DNA of 64,000 nucleotides from Cognatishimia sp. SS12 (GTDB taxonomy: Bacteria; Pseudomonadota; Alphaproteobacteria; Rhodobacterales; Rhodobacteraceae): positions 186,001-250,000 of the forward strand of contig NZ_JAQNCZ010000006.1 of assembly GCF_028369055.1 (NCBI RefSeq), given 5' to 3'. The translations under genes were made by a program, and so were the position numbers. The stretch's first letter is position 1, and each line of letters opens with the position of its first letter. Shown here in pieces: positions 40,589-49,791 of this stretch. The notes under the pieces were generated by a model. It did no database searches. It was not told the origin of the DNA and was given only the letters and a program-made list of their open reading frames with translations.

Positions 40589-42939
40589 GCTGTGCTCCTC
40601 CTGTGCAGAGGATGGGCGGTTCCGGTATAGGCCTTCAGGCAGGCCTGCGCGAGGGTTTCGGGGGCAAAATGCGTGCGGACAAACCCATGTCGTGGCTGTG
40701 GGTCAGCAGCGCGCGCAGCCGGCAGCCAAGCGGCCAGAGCGTCAGCAGCCTCTGTCGCGCTGATGTCTGCATCCATGACCAAGGCGCTGGCATCGCCGCG
40801 GGTCTGCACGGCCTCGCGCACACCGCCGACATCGCAGGCTGCCACCGGCAGACCGCAGGCCTGCGCTTCGAGCAGAACGTTTGGCAGGCCTTCGACCCGG
40901 GACATCAGCAGGAGTATATCGAGATCACCGTAAAGCGCGCGCGGGTCGGAGGCCCCGGTTGTGATCATGAGGTCTTTGAATCCCAGCTGGGCAGCATGCG
41001 CGATGATCTGATCGCGCAAGGGGCCATCGCCATAAATTTGCGGCGCGATCTGAAGGCCATGGGTGTCACGAAGGGCCGCAAGCGTCTCAAGCCAGAGCAG
41101 CGGGCGCTTGTTGGTGGCAAGACGGAACACCCCACCCACCCGCAGTGGGCCCTGGTGCGGTTTCCGGCGTTTGATCTGTTCAAAGATCGGGGCAAAATTG
41201 TCGATATTTACTGCATTGCGCAGCACGTCAACGGTGCCGGCATCACAGCCCAGCCAAGCCTCATAATCAGCGGCGGCGGGGCCTGCGTTGGCGGTCAGCG
41301 TGACATTTGGCAGTCTCGCCCAACTTTGCAGAAGCGGTTTGAAGAGCGTCAGACCCCGATCCTGCCGGGTATGGGGGGCCATGTTGCGCATGCTCAGGAC
41401 CACACGTTCGGTTCCCGAAAGCTCTGCCACCAGACCTGCCGCGGCGGCAGAGCGGTCCTGCCAGCCATGAATCACATCCGGTCGCAGATCCTGGCATAGA
41501 TGCCAGAGCTGACGTGCATCTTGTTGCAAACCGGCAGGCAGCGCCCCGACGACGCGCGCGATACGCTGCGGCAGATGTGGGTTGGCGATCTGCAGTTGGC
41601 TGAGGTTATGTATGCTCACGTCCAGCGCCATGAGATCCGGCAAAAAATGATCGCGCGCCCGGTCCGCATCCAGATTAAAAAGCGCGACGTCGATCTGGGA
41701 TTTGGGCAACCCGGCGTCCAACAGCGCCCGGACCAGCGCCACGAATTGGCGTTCAGCGCCCCCCGCCTTCAGAGAGGAGTTCACCAACAGAATGCGCCCG
41801 GCGGTTTGGCGCGGGGCAGGCCAACCTGCGGGCCGCTCGGGCAGGTGCATGAAATCTCGCAGCGGCAACATGCAAGCGGGGCTGCGCAGAGCGGCGGCCT
41901 CTTGGAAATTTGCCGGAAGCGGCAAGCCAAGCTCTTCGCCAAAGCGGCTTGCGTCCAGAACCGCCTTTGCACGCTCACTCAACGTCACGCGCTGCCGCCG
42001 TAACCACAGCACAAGGCCGAAATAGCCGGCTTGCAGCAGCAAATCACCCACTGCCTTGCCTTCGGCATAGCTGACCGCATCGCTATTACCGGCGTTTTCG
42101 GACACATATTGGCTAACGGCGAGCGCCATATCTTCTTGGCCGGTCAGCAGCGCCAGCTGCAACCTTGCGTCCAAGGGCAACTCAAGGCAGGCCAGCTCTG
42201 CGGCAAGGGCGCCCGCGGCGGCGCTGTCTTCGCGCTTTAAGGACAGTGAAAGCAGCTTAAAGAGCGCATCGCTTCGATACCGCTCTGATGTATCGGCCAC
42301 CTCGCGCCAAAGGCGCAGGGCCGTGTCCGGTGCGCCCTTTTGTTCGGCAATTCTGGCGTCACGCATGGTGAAGCGGATGTCATCGGGAAAGGTCGCGCGG
42401 GCCTGCGCATTCAATGCAACCGACCGATCAATTTCATCCGCGAAACGCAAGAGATCCACAGCCGCGATGGCATGGGCGGGGGAATTCAATTCAATATTTT
42501 GCGTCAGGCGCAGCGCGGTGGCGCGGCTGGTGCGCAGCTTGCCACCTGAGGTCCTGCGGCTCGCGGCCAGCATATGGGCGCGTGTCAGATACTCCAGCGC
42601 CTCTGGCTGCGTGGGCAGGGCCCCGAAATGGCTTTCCAGTACATAGATACAGGCTTCGGCGTCCTCGGCCTCCAGGTAATAAGCCCCTTCATCCAAGGCG
42701 AGCGGATCGCTGAGCAGGCCCGCCTGCCAAAGTGTTTCGCGCACGCGGTGCGCCAGATCGTCATGCCCGGCCAGCGCGGCCTGTCGGGCGACATATTCCC
42801 ACAGCCCCGGTGCATCCTCGGCCGATAGGCCCGATCCGGTCAGCAAAACGTGGGCGGCGGAAAAACGTTCTTTATGGCAAAGGGCCGTCACTTGGCGCCG
42901 AACTTGCGCGAAATGATGCAATAAATTACCCTGATCCAT
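40585..42939 (-). CDS. Family 4 glycosyltransferase with helical-repeat N-terminus
   Basis: 784 residues. Residues 1-375 are helical and TPR-like (SFGALPTQPEALEYLTRAHM-type helices). The GT4 catalytic domain begins with RILLVNSSLKAGGAERQFVAL at 382 and has the donor-site SRVEGLPNVLLEAQACGLPV with the EX7E pattern near the C-terminus. It likely acts in the cytosol on a nucleotide-sugar donor. The TPR-like half may bind the acceptor or partner proteins. It diverges from the methyltransferase gene with only about 30 bp between the two starts. Confidence 0.88.
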   Translation of the reverse strand: MDQGNLLHHFAQVRRQVTALCHKERFSAAHVLLTGSGLSAEDAPGLWEYVARQAALAGHDDLAHRVRETLWQAGLLSDPLALDEGAYYLEAEDAEACIYVLESHFGALPTQPEALEYLTRAHMLAASRRTSGGKLRTSRATALRLTQNIELNSPAHAIAAVDLLRFADEIDRSVALNAQARATFPDDIRFTMRDARIAEQKGAPDTALRLWREVADTSERYRSDALFKLLSLSLKREDSAAAGALAAELACLELPLDARLQLALLTGQEDMALAVSQYVSENAGNSDAVSYAEGKAVGDLLLQAGYFGLVLWLRRQRVTLSERAKAVLDASRFGEELGLPLPANFQEAAALRSPACMLPLRDFMHLPERPAGWPAPRQTAGRILLVNSSLKAGGAERQFVALVRALLDAGLPKSQIDVALFNLDADRARDHFLPDLMALDVSIHNLSQLQIANPHLPQRIARVVGALPAGLQQDARQLWHLCQDLRPDVIHGWQDRSAAAAGLVAELSGTERVVLSMRNMAPHTRQDRGLTLFKPLLQSWARLPNVTLTANAGPAAADYEAWLGCDAGTVDVLRNAVNIDNFAPIFEQIKRRKPHQGPLRVGGVFRLATNKRPLLWLETLAALRDTHGLQIAPQIYGDGPLRDQIIAHAAQLGFKDLMITTGASDPRALYGDLDILLLMSRVEGLPNVLLEAQACGLPVAACDVGGVREAVQTRGDASALVMDADISATEAADALAAWLPAARAADPQPRHGFVRTHFAPETLAQACLKAYTGTAHPLHRRSTA

Positions 42940-42971
42940 AAGTTACCAGTCACTAGCAAGGCAGTTTGAGT

Positions 42972-44384
42972 ATGCAGGCCGCCCACAATGTTGACAAGAC
43001 ATCCGTGCAGGCCCTGCCTGAACAGCCGCGTATGATGGGCAATGCCGATGTCGCGCTGATCTTGCAAATTCTGGAAAAATGCCCGCCTGATGCCTGTTTG
43101 ATAGAGTTCGGCTCATGGCTCGGCGGGGTCAGTCGACTGCTTGCTGAGCATGGCAGATTGCATGTCGTTGATCATTTCATCTGGTCTGATCTGAATGCAT
43201 CGGCGCACCCCGACCTGTTGGCACCGGGGGCCTCGTTTCGTCCGATGTTTGAGGTGTATTTGAGTGCGGCGGGCCAAGCCGCAACCGTGCATGAATGCGA
43301 ATTTGAAGCGTTTGAATGGACGGGCGGCGCGCTGGATTTCTGTCTGATTGATGGTCCGCGTGACCTACCGACGCTCTGGGCTTGTCTGCGTCAGGTGCAG
43401 GCCGATCTGAAACCGGACAGCCACCTGCTGATCAAACATGGGCTGAATCCCGCGCGGCTGGATTTGATGTGTTGGGTGGGCCGGCTTTTGCAGGACGGGG
43501 TGGCGCGGTTGGTCCAAACCGGGCAGCCACGCTGGTGCAATATCGCGGTGCTGACACCCGGGCCAAACTGGGGGGATTTGCCCGCCTATTTGCAAGAGTC
43601 CGCGCAGGGTGGGGCGCTCGCCTTGGTGGATGACCCCTGGGGCGGCAAAGGGTTTGCGCTCGTGCAATTGGCGCGCAGATTGCGCGACGACCGGGCGCGC
43701 GCCGCCTTTCAAGGCCTAGCGGCTCTGCCGCGCAATGCGGCCCACATCCGTGATTGGGATGTGATGGAACATCAGCTTGATCTTCCTGCCGAGGTCCAAA
43801 TGAACACGGCCATTTTTGCCGAACTCCTGAGTTTTCAGAACAGCCAGTCTGACATGAAATGTGCGCGCCCGGTGGATCAGAGCCTAACTTGGGCGTTGCG
43901 CGGGTTCTGGGCGACGCAAAGCCAGCGCGCGGACGGCTGGAGCTTTGAGCCGAACCTGTTGGCACAGGCATTTGCGGCAGGCGACATGGCGCTGCCGGCC
44001 TTGCTTGGCGCAGACTGCCTCGGCCAAGATATTGTTGAAATTGGCCGCGACCTTGGTATGTCCGGCGCCGGTTTTCTGGCCGCGGGGGCCAAAAGCTATA
44101 CCGGCTTTGAACTGGGCGCGCTGGGTGAGGGGGCGCGGGACACGGCGGCGGGCTTTGCCTCTGTCAGCTACCATTCTGCGCTGACACCGCCGCAGGACAT
44201 GCCGCCGATTGACCTGATTCTGCTGCGCGATGTGGGGGCGGATCACAGTTTGGTGGCACCGCTGCTGACGCGATTGGCCCCGAAAGGCGCAAACGTGCCT
44301 GAGATTATTCATCTAGAGGACGGTAAATTGCGGGCTGTGCGCAGTCAGCGCACAGCACATTGGAAGCGGGAGAAGGCCAGATGA
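42972..44384 (+). CDS. Two-domain methyltransferase-like protein
   Basis: 470 residues from the ATG at 42972; a TTG at 42966 with AAGG 4 nt upstream is also possible. The first domain (about 20-180) has a class I Rossmann layout: LIEFGSWLGGVSRLLAEHG as motif I, LHVVDHF as motif II and DFCLIDGP as motif IV. A second part (about 320-450) repeats such a layout with IVEIGRDLGMSGAGFLAAGA and IDLILLRDVG. The second domain looks degenerate. It overlaps the next methyltransferase by 4 nt. Probable substrates are glycans made by the divergent glycosyltransferases. Confidence 0.72.
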   Translation: MQAAHNVDKTSVQALPEQPRMMGNADVALILQILEKCPPDACLIEFGSWLGGVSRLLAEHGRLHVVDHFIWSDLNASAHPDLLAPGASFRPMFEVYLSAAGQAATVHECEFEAFEWTGGALDFCLIDGPRDLPTLWACLRQVQADLKPDSHLLIKHGLNPARLDLMCWVGRLLQDGVARLVQTGQPRWCNIAVLTPGPNWGDLPAYLQESAQGGALALVDDPWGGKGFALVQLARRLRDDRARAAFQGLAALPRNAAHIRDWDVMEHQLDLPAEVQMNTAIFAELLSFQNSQSDMKCARPVDQSLTWALRGFWATQSQRADGWSFEPNLLAQAFAAGDMALPALLGADCLGQDIVEIGRDLGMSGAGFLAAGAKSYTGFELGALGEGARDTAAGFASVSYHSALTPPQDMPPIDLILLRDVGADHSLVAPLLTRLAPKGANVPEIIHLEDGKLRAVRSQRTAHWKREKAR

Positions 44385-45022
44385 CAACGATAGAGACCGT
44401 CGACACGCTATTGGCCGATCTGCCTTACATGAACCGCGCCCGCGCAGAGCTGTTGCGGGATATCTTTGCCGAGAACGATGTGAAAGATGTGCTGGAGATC
44501 GGGTTCTATCACGGCAAGAGCAGCGCCTTTATTGCCGCCATTTTGGAAGAACAGGACGCTGGGCATCTGACCACAGTAGATCTGGCGACGGCGCGCAACA
44601 ACACGCCAAACATAGAAGAGGTGCTTAACAAGACCGATCTGAGCCACCGGGTCACGCCTCTGTTTGCGCATCGTTCCTACACTTGGGATCTGCAGCGATT
44701 GATCAGTGCCCGCCCGCGCCCGCAATTTGATTTTTGCTATTTCGACGGTGGTCATACCTGGGACAGCACCGGCTTTGGGGTGCTGCTGGTGGATATGCTA
44801 CTTCGACCTGGGGGGCTGCTGTTGTTGGACGACATGGATTGGTCGATTTCAACGTCGGCCTACTACGAGCGGACCCCGCATTTGACCAAGAAATATGACG
44901 CGGATGAACAGGCCGCATTGCCCGTGCGCCGCGTCTGGGATCTGATCCTGCCGCACCTTGGGTATGAGCGCATTCGGGAATACCCCGCATATCAATATGG
45001 GCTGGCGCGCAAAGCGTTTTGA
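44381..45022 (+). CDS. Class I SAM-dependent methyltransferase
   Basis: 213 residues from the ATG at 44381, which has GGGAGAAGG 4 nt upstream and overlaps the previous stop (ATGA). Motif I is VLEIGFYHGKSSAFIAAILE, motif II LTTVDLA, motif IV FDFCYFDGGHTW and LLLLDDMDW follows. This is the Methyltransf_24 type common in glycan and antibiotic gene clusters. Co-translated with the preceding two-domain protein. Confidence 0.85.
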   Translation: MTTIETVDTLLADLPYMNRARAELLRDIFAENDVKDVLEIGFYHGKSSAFIAAILEEQDAGHLTTVDLATARNNTPNIEEVLNKTDLSHRVTPLFAHRSYTWDLQRLISARPRPQFDFCYFDGGHTWDSTGFGVLLVDMLLRPGGLLLLDDMDWSISTSAYYERTPHLTKKYDADEQAALPVRRVWDLILPHLGYERIREYPAYQYGLARKAF

Positions 45023-45091
45023 CGGCACGCCGCCAGATCAATCTATTATTTATCATTTAAAACTATGGCTTTAGCCCCCCATACGTCTTGC

Positions 45092-45105
45092 GCATGGGCC
45101 TATGC
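45092..45105. promoter_or_regulatory. Possible LysR-type binding box upstream of the peptide ABC operon
   Basis: GCAT-N6-ATGC (45092-45105), inside a larger TTGC...GCAA symmetry (45088-45107), 69 nt upstream of the substrate-binding protein gene. A LysR gene ends this gene cluster. Confidence 0.3.
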
Positions 45106-45173
45106 AAAACCGGCATTTGAACAATGATTTTTCAGGTGAATACTGAACCTAATAAAACAGAGAGGGTATATTC

Positions 45174-46733
45174 ATGACAAAATTTACTGCTGGCGTGGCG
45201 ACCGCTGCGCTGATCGCAGCCTTATCCAGCGCTGCTTACGCTGAAACCACTGTGCGCGTCGCCTACGACGCGGATCCGGTTTCGATGGACCCCTATGAAC
45301 AACTGTCGGGCGGCACGCTGCAGCTGAACCACATGGTGTTCGATCCGCTGGTGCGCTGGACCAAGGATCTGCAATTCGAAGCGCGCCTGGCCGAAAGCTG
45401 GGAGCAGATTGACGAAACCACGATGCGCTTCAAACTGCGCGAAGGTGTCAAATTCCACAGCGGCAATGATTTTACCGCCAAGGACATCGACTGGACCTTT
45501 GATCGCATCAAGCAATCCGACGACTTCAAGGGCATCTTTGCCCCCTTCGTCGACGTCGAAGTTGTTGATGACTACACTGTCGATCTGAAGACCTCCGAAC
45601 CCTTCCCGCTGGTGCTGCACACCGCGACCTACATCTTTGCGATGGACAGCGCGTATTATAGCGGGCAGACCGACGATGGCAAAGACAAGGCTGAGATCGT
45701 CAAGCACGGCGACAGCTTTGCATCGCGCAATATCTCTGGCACCGGCCCGTTCACCGTGACCGAGCGCGAACAGGGCGTGCGCGTCGTCTTTGACCGCAAT
45801 GACAGCTATTGGGACACAGAGTCCGAAGGCAATGTCGATGAGATTGTCCTGACCCCCATCAAAGAAGACCCAACCCGCGTCGCGGCGTTGCTGTCAGGGG
45901 ATGTTGATTTCATCGCGCCCGTGCCGCCGACTGATCTGGATCGCGTCGAAAAAGCCGACGGCGTCAACCTGATCACCATGCCGGGTACGCGCATCATCAC
46001 ATTCCAAATGAACCAGGATCGTGTCGAAGCCTTCAAAGATGCCCGTGTGCGTCAGGCGATTGATTACGCGGTGAACAACGCCGGTATCGTGGATCGGATC
46101 ATGCGTGGTTTTGGCACCGTTGCGGCGCAGGCCTCCCCCGAAGGATATCTGGGTTATGATGCGTCTTTGACGCCGCGCTATGATCTGGAAAAAGCCAAAG
46201 CCTTGATGGAAGAGGCGGGATATGCGGATGGGTTCTCCATCACTATGATGGCGCCCAACAACCGTTATGTGAACGATGACCGTATCGCGCAGGCCGTGGC
46301 CTCCATGCTGTCGCAGATCAATATCACCGTTGATTTGCAGACCATGCCCAAAGCGCAATACTGGCCAAAGTTTGATGAACGCGCCGCGGACATGATGATG
46401 ATTGGCTGGCATGCGGATACGGAAGATTCCGCGAACTTCCACCAATTCCTCAGCGCTTGCCCAGATTCAGACAGCGGCAATGGCCAGTACAACTCTGGCG
46501 CCTATTGTAACGCGGAAGCGGATGCGCTGATGGATGTGGCCAATACAGAGACCGATCCGGCCAAACGCGCCGAAGCGCTGCAAAAGCTGGAAGGCATGCT
46601 CTATGCGGAGGCGGCCTTTATCCCGCTGCATTGGCAGAACCTGGCATGGGGTGCCAAAGACAACATGAACGCAGAAGACATCGTGAATGCGCTGAACTTC
46701 CCTTACTTCGGCGATCTGGTCGTTTCTGAATAA
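45174..46733 (+). CDS. Peptide-type ABC transporter, substrate-binding protein (SBP_bac_5)
   Basis: 519 residues. Signal peptide about 1-23 (ending SAAYA), then the family-5 solute-binding fold: VRVAYDADPVSMDPYEQLSG, LAESWEQIDETTMRFKLREGVKFHSG, GTGPFTVTEREQG. Family members bind oligopeptides, glutathione, nickel chelates or glycosides; the ligand cannot be told from sequence. GAGAGGG lies upstream of the ATG. A hairpin follows before the permease genes, usual where the binding protein is made in excess. Confidence 0.93.
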   Translation: MTKFTAGVATAALIAALSSAAYAETTVRVAYDADPVSMDPYEQLSGGTLQLNHMVFDPLVRWTKDLQFEARLAESWEQIDETTMRFKLREGVKFHSGNDFTAKDIDWTFDRIKQSDDFKGIFAPFVDVEVVDDYTVDLKTSEPFPLVLHTATYIFAMDSAYYSGQTDDGKDKAEIVKHGDSFASRNISGTGPFTVTEREQGVRVVFDRNDSYWDTESEGNVDEIVLTPIKEDPTRVAALLSGDVDFIAPVPPTDLDRVEKADGVNLITMPGTRIITFQMNQDRVEAFKDARVRQAIDYAVNNAGIVDRIMRGFGTVAAQASPEGYLGYDASLTPRYDLEKAKALMEEAGYADGFSITMMAPNNRYVNDDRIAQAVASMLSQINITVDLQTMPKAQYWPKFDERAADMMMIGWHADTEDSANFHQFLSACPDSDSGNGQYNSGAYCNAEADALMDVANTETDPAKRAEALQKLEGMLYAEAAFIPLHWQNLAWGAKDNMNAEDIVNALNFPYFGDLVVSE

Positions 46734-46742
46734 TGCCCCGTT

Positions 46743-46781
46743 GGACCGGGCTGGCGCATTCGTGCTGGCCCGGACCATTTT
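46743..46781 (+). terminator. Intra-operon hairpin after the substrate-binding protein gene
   Basis: CCGGGCTGGC (46746-46755) pairs with GCTGGCCCGG (46764-46773), 8 Watson-Crick and 2 G-U pairs, followed by ACCATTTTCCC. The weak T run suggests partial termination or protection of the upstream mRNA. Confidence 0.5.
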
Positions 46782-46864
46782 CCCTGATGTATAACCTCTG
46801 AAATCTTTCAGGGCGGTGCCATCGCCGATGGCCTGCGCAGGCCTTTCGAAATTGGGTGAGGACT

Positions 46865-47845
46865 ATGTTTGCCTATCTCGTGAAACGAGTTTTTCAGGCG
46901 ATAGCGGTGATGTTTGTCATTTCGCTGATCGCATTCGCCATCCAAGGCAATCTGGGGGATCCTCTCCGAGAGCTGGTGGGGCAATCGGTGTCCGAAGAAG
47001 TGCGCCAGCAACTGCGCGAGGAACTGGGACTGAACGACAGTTTCCTGCAGCAGTATCTGCGATTTGCTGGCAATGCCCTGCAGGGCGATTTGGGCACCTC
47101 CTATTTTTTCAAGGAACCCGCGTTGGACGTGATCCTGAAAAAACTGCCCGCGACACTGGAGCTGGTGTTTGGCGCGACGCTGATCATTATCGGCCTTTCG
47201 GTGCCGCTGGGTGTCTATACGGCGATCAAACCGAATGCGCTGCTGTCCAAGATCATCATGGGCCTGTCGATTGTTGGCATTTCGATCCCGGTTTTTCTGA
47301 CCGCGATCCTGATGATCTTTGTCTTTTCCGTGGAACTGGGCTGGCTGCCAAGTTTCGGGCGTGGCGATATCGTGCCTGTTTGGGGCTATTGGGAAACCAA
47401 TTTCCTGACGGCGGATGGCTGGGCCCATATTATTCTGCCGTCCATCGCGCTGGCATCGATCATGCTGCCCCTGTTTGTGCGCCTGATCCGCGCTGAGATG
47501 ATGGAAGTGCTCCAAAGCGAATATGTCCGCTATGCGACGGCCAAGGGCATCCGGCCCTGGCGCATATACTTTGTGCATGCGCTCAAGAACACGTTGCTGC
47601 CGGTGATCACCGTGGGTGGCGTTCAGATCGGCACCATGGTGGCCTACACCATTCTGACGGAAACCGTGTTTCAGTGGCCGGGCATGGGCTTTATGTTTCT
47701 TGAGGCGGTAAACCGCGTCGATACCCCGCTGATTGTGGCGTATCTGATTGTGGTGGGCTTTATCTTTGTTGTGACCAACACCATCGTCGATTTGATCTAT
47801 GGCCTCGTGAATCCCACCGTGAACATCGCCCGGATGGGAGCCTGA
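46865..47845 (+). CDS. Peptide-type ABC transporter, permease (DppB-like)
   Basis: 326 residues from the ATG at 46865 with GAGG just upstream; an in-frame GTG at 46856 coincides with that ribosome binding site. Six membrane helices and the coupling loop MMEVLQSEYVRYATAKG are typical. N-terminal MFAYLVKRVFQAIAVMFVIS is the standard DppB/OppB opening. Forms the channel with the next gene. Confidence 0.93.
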   Translation: MFAYLVKRVFQAIAVMFVISLIAFAIQGNLGDPLRELVGQSVSEEVRQQLREELGLNDSFLQQYLRFAGNALQGDLGTSYFFKEPALDVILKKLPATLELVFGATLIIIGLSVPLGVYTAIKPNALLSKIIMGLSIVGISIPVFLTAILMIFVFSVELGWLPSFGRGDIVPVWGYWETNFLTADGWAHIILPSIALASIMLPLFVRLIRAEMMEVLQSEYVRYATAKGIRPWRIYFVHALKNTLLPVITVGGVQIGTMVAYTILTETVFQWPGMGFMFLEAVNRVDTPLIVAYLIVVGFIFVVTNTIVDLIYGLVNPTVNIARMGA

Positions 47846-47846
47846 T

Positions 47847-48791
47847 ATGTCTGATCTCTCTCACGCGCCTGCCCCAAGCCGTCTGCAAAAGGTCATGGAC
47901 AGCACCATGATGTACAGCTTTCGCCGCAATCCGGTGGCGGTGGCCAGCTTGGCGGTCTTTCTTGTCATTGCGGTCTTATCCTTCCTGGCACCCCTGATCG
48001 CGCCCTATGACCCCTATGATCCGGCGTCGATTGACCTGATGAATTCAGAATACCCGCCTGCTTGGGTCAACGGCGCGCTGCCAGAATTTGTGCTGGGCAC
48101 GGATGATCAGGGGCGCGATTTGCTCTCCACGATCCTCTATGGCACGCGCCTGTCGATCATCATTGGTCTTTGCGCTGTGGCGTTGCAGGCGTTTTTGGGC
48201 ATCACCATCGGTCTGGTGGCGGGCTATGTGGGCGGGCGCACCGATAGTTTGCTGATGCGTATGGCGGATATCCAGCTGTCATTTTCCACGCTGATGGTGG
48301 CGATCATCTTCCTTGCGGTGACGCAGGCGCTGTTTGGGTCGGAAACCTTCAATCGTTATGCGGTGTTTTTCCTGATCGCGGTGATTGGCGTGGCCGAATG
48401 GCCGCAATATGCCCGCACCGTGCGCGCCACTGTTCTGGCCGAAAAGAAGAAAGAATACATCGACAGCGCGCGTGTGCTGGGCTTTGGCCCGCTGCGCATT
48501 ATGATCCGGCATATCCTGCCAAACTCGCTGTCGCCGATCTTTGTGATTTCCACCGTACAGGTGGCCAACGCGATCATTTCCGAGGCGTCGCTGTCCTTCT
48601 TGGGTCTTGGCATGCCCCCGAGCCAGCCGTCGCTGGGCTCTCTGATCTCTGCCGGCTTTGACTACATCTATTCAGGCAGTTGGTGGATCACGGTCATTCC
48701 GGGCATCGTGCTTGTGGTGCTGGTGCTTGTCATCAATCTCTTGGGCGATTGGGTGCGCGATGTGCTCAACCCGAAACTCTACAAAGGGTAA
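47847..48791 (+). CDS. Peptide-type ABC transporter, permease (DppC-like)
   Basis: 314 residues. N-terminal OppC_N segment (MYSFRRNPVAVASLAVFLVI), LGTDDQGRDLLSTILYGTRLS and the coupling loop KKKEYIDSARVLGFGPLRIM are characteristic. It starts 1 nt after the DppB-like stop, so translation is coupled. Partner of the preceding permease. Confidence 0.94.
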   Translation: MSDLSHAPAPSRLQKVMDSTMMYSFRRNPVAVASLAVFLVIAVLSFLAPLIAPYDPYDPASIDLMNSEYPPAWVNGALPEFVLGTDDQGRDLLSTILYGTRLSIIIGLCAVALQAFLGITIGLVAGYVGGRTDSLLMRMADIQLSFSTLMVAIIFLAVTQALFGSETFNRYAVFFLIAVIGVAEWPQYARTVRATVLAEKKKEYIDSARVLGFGPLRIMIRHILPNSLSPIFVISTVQVANAIISEASLSFLGLGMPPSQPSLGSLISAGFDYIYSGSWWITVIPGIVLVVLVLVINLLGDWVRDVLNPKLYKG

Positions 48792-48795
48792 GGCC

Positions 48796-49791
48796 ATGTC
48801 TCTGTTATCTGTCCGGGATTTGACCGTAAAATTCGCGATGCGTGACCAGACCGTCACGGCGCTCAACAGCATTTCCTTTGATCTGGCCAAAGGCGAGCGG
48901 CTAGGCATCGTCGGGGAATCCGGCGCGGGCAAGTCGATCACAGGATTTTCGTTGATGAACCTGCTCAGCCGTCCGGGTTATATTGACAGCGGCCAGATCC
49001 TGTTTGACGGGCAGGATGTGGTGCAGATGTCGGAAAAAGCCCTGCGCAGCGTGCGTGGCAACCGCATGGCAATGATTTTCCAAGATCCGATGGTGACTCT
49101 GAACCCGGTGCTCACCATTGGTCAGCAGATGGTGGAAACGCTGCGCGCCCATCGCAAGCTGAGTGTCGAGGAAGCGCGGCAGATAGCGATCGTTAAGCTG
49201 CGCGAGGTCTATATTCCGTCTCCGGAAGAGCGGCTGGAGCAATACCCGCATGAATTGTCAGGCGGGATGCGGCAGCGGATCATCATCGCTATCGCCCTGC
49301 TTTTGGACCCGCAATTGATCATTGCGGACGAGCCGACCACTGCGCTGGATGTGACCATTCAGGCCGACATCATGGAATTGATGCTTGAGCTGTGCCAGTC
49401 CAATCAGGTCGGGTTGATCCTGATCACCCACGATCTGGGTGTTGTCAGCCAGATGACCGAGCGCACGCTGGTTATGTATGCCGGGCGCATCATCGAAAGT
49501 GGCAGCACCCGGTCGATCATCAACGATCCGCAGCATCCTTATACGCAGGGTCTGATCAATGCGCTGCCGCAGCAGACGTTGCCGGGCCATCAGCTTCGGC
49601 AAATTCCGGGGAACATGCCAACCTTGGCGCAGGTCCCGCCGGGCTGCGCCTTTAACCCGCGCTGTGAATTTGCCACCGACACCTGTCGCAGCCAGATCCC
49701 GAAAATCAGCCAATATGGGGATGTCGAAGTGGCCTGCCATGAAGTGCATCGCTTGCAGACAGAACCGGCCCGAGAAGAGGAACAGGCATGA
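48796..49791 (+). CDS. Peptide-type ABC transporter, ATPase (DppD/OppD-like)
   Basis: 331 residues from the ATG at 48796, 4 nt after the DppC-like stop. Walker A GESGAGKS, signature LSGGMRQRIIIAIAL, Walker B LIIADEPTTALD. The C-terminal oligopeptide/dipeptide domain has the Cys-containing pattern CAFNPRCEFATDTCRSQIP, which in some family members holds an iron-sulphur cluster. Its stop overlaps the next start (ATGA). Confidence 0.94.
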   Translation: MSLLSVRDLTVKFAMRDQTVTALNSISFDLAKGERLGIVGESGAGKSITGFSLMNLLSRPGYIDSGQILFDGQDVVQMSEKALRSVRGNRMAMIFQDPMVTLNPVLTIGQQMVETLRAHRKLSVEEARQIAIVKLREVYIPSPEERLEQYPHELSGGMRQRIIIAIALLLDPQLIIADEPTTALDVTIQADIMELMLELCQSNQVGLILITHDLGVVSQMTERTLVMYAGRIIESGSTRSIINDPQHPYTQGLINALPQQTLPGHQLRQIPGNMPTLAQVPPGCAFNPRCEFATDTCRSQIPKISQYGDVEVACHEVHRLQTEPAREEEQA

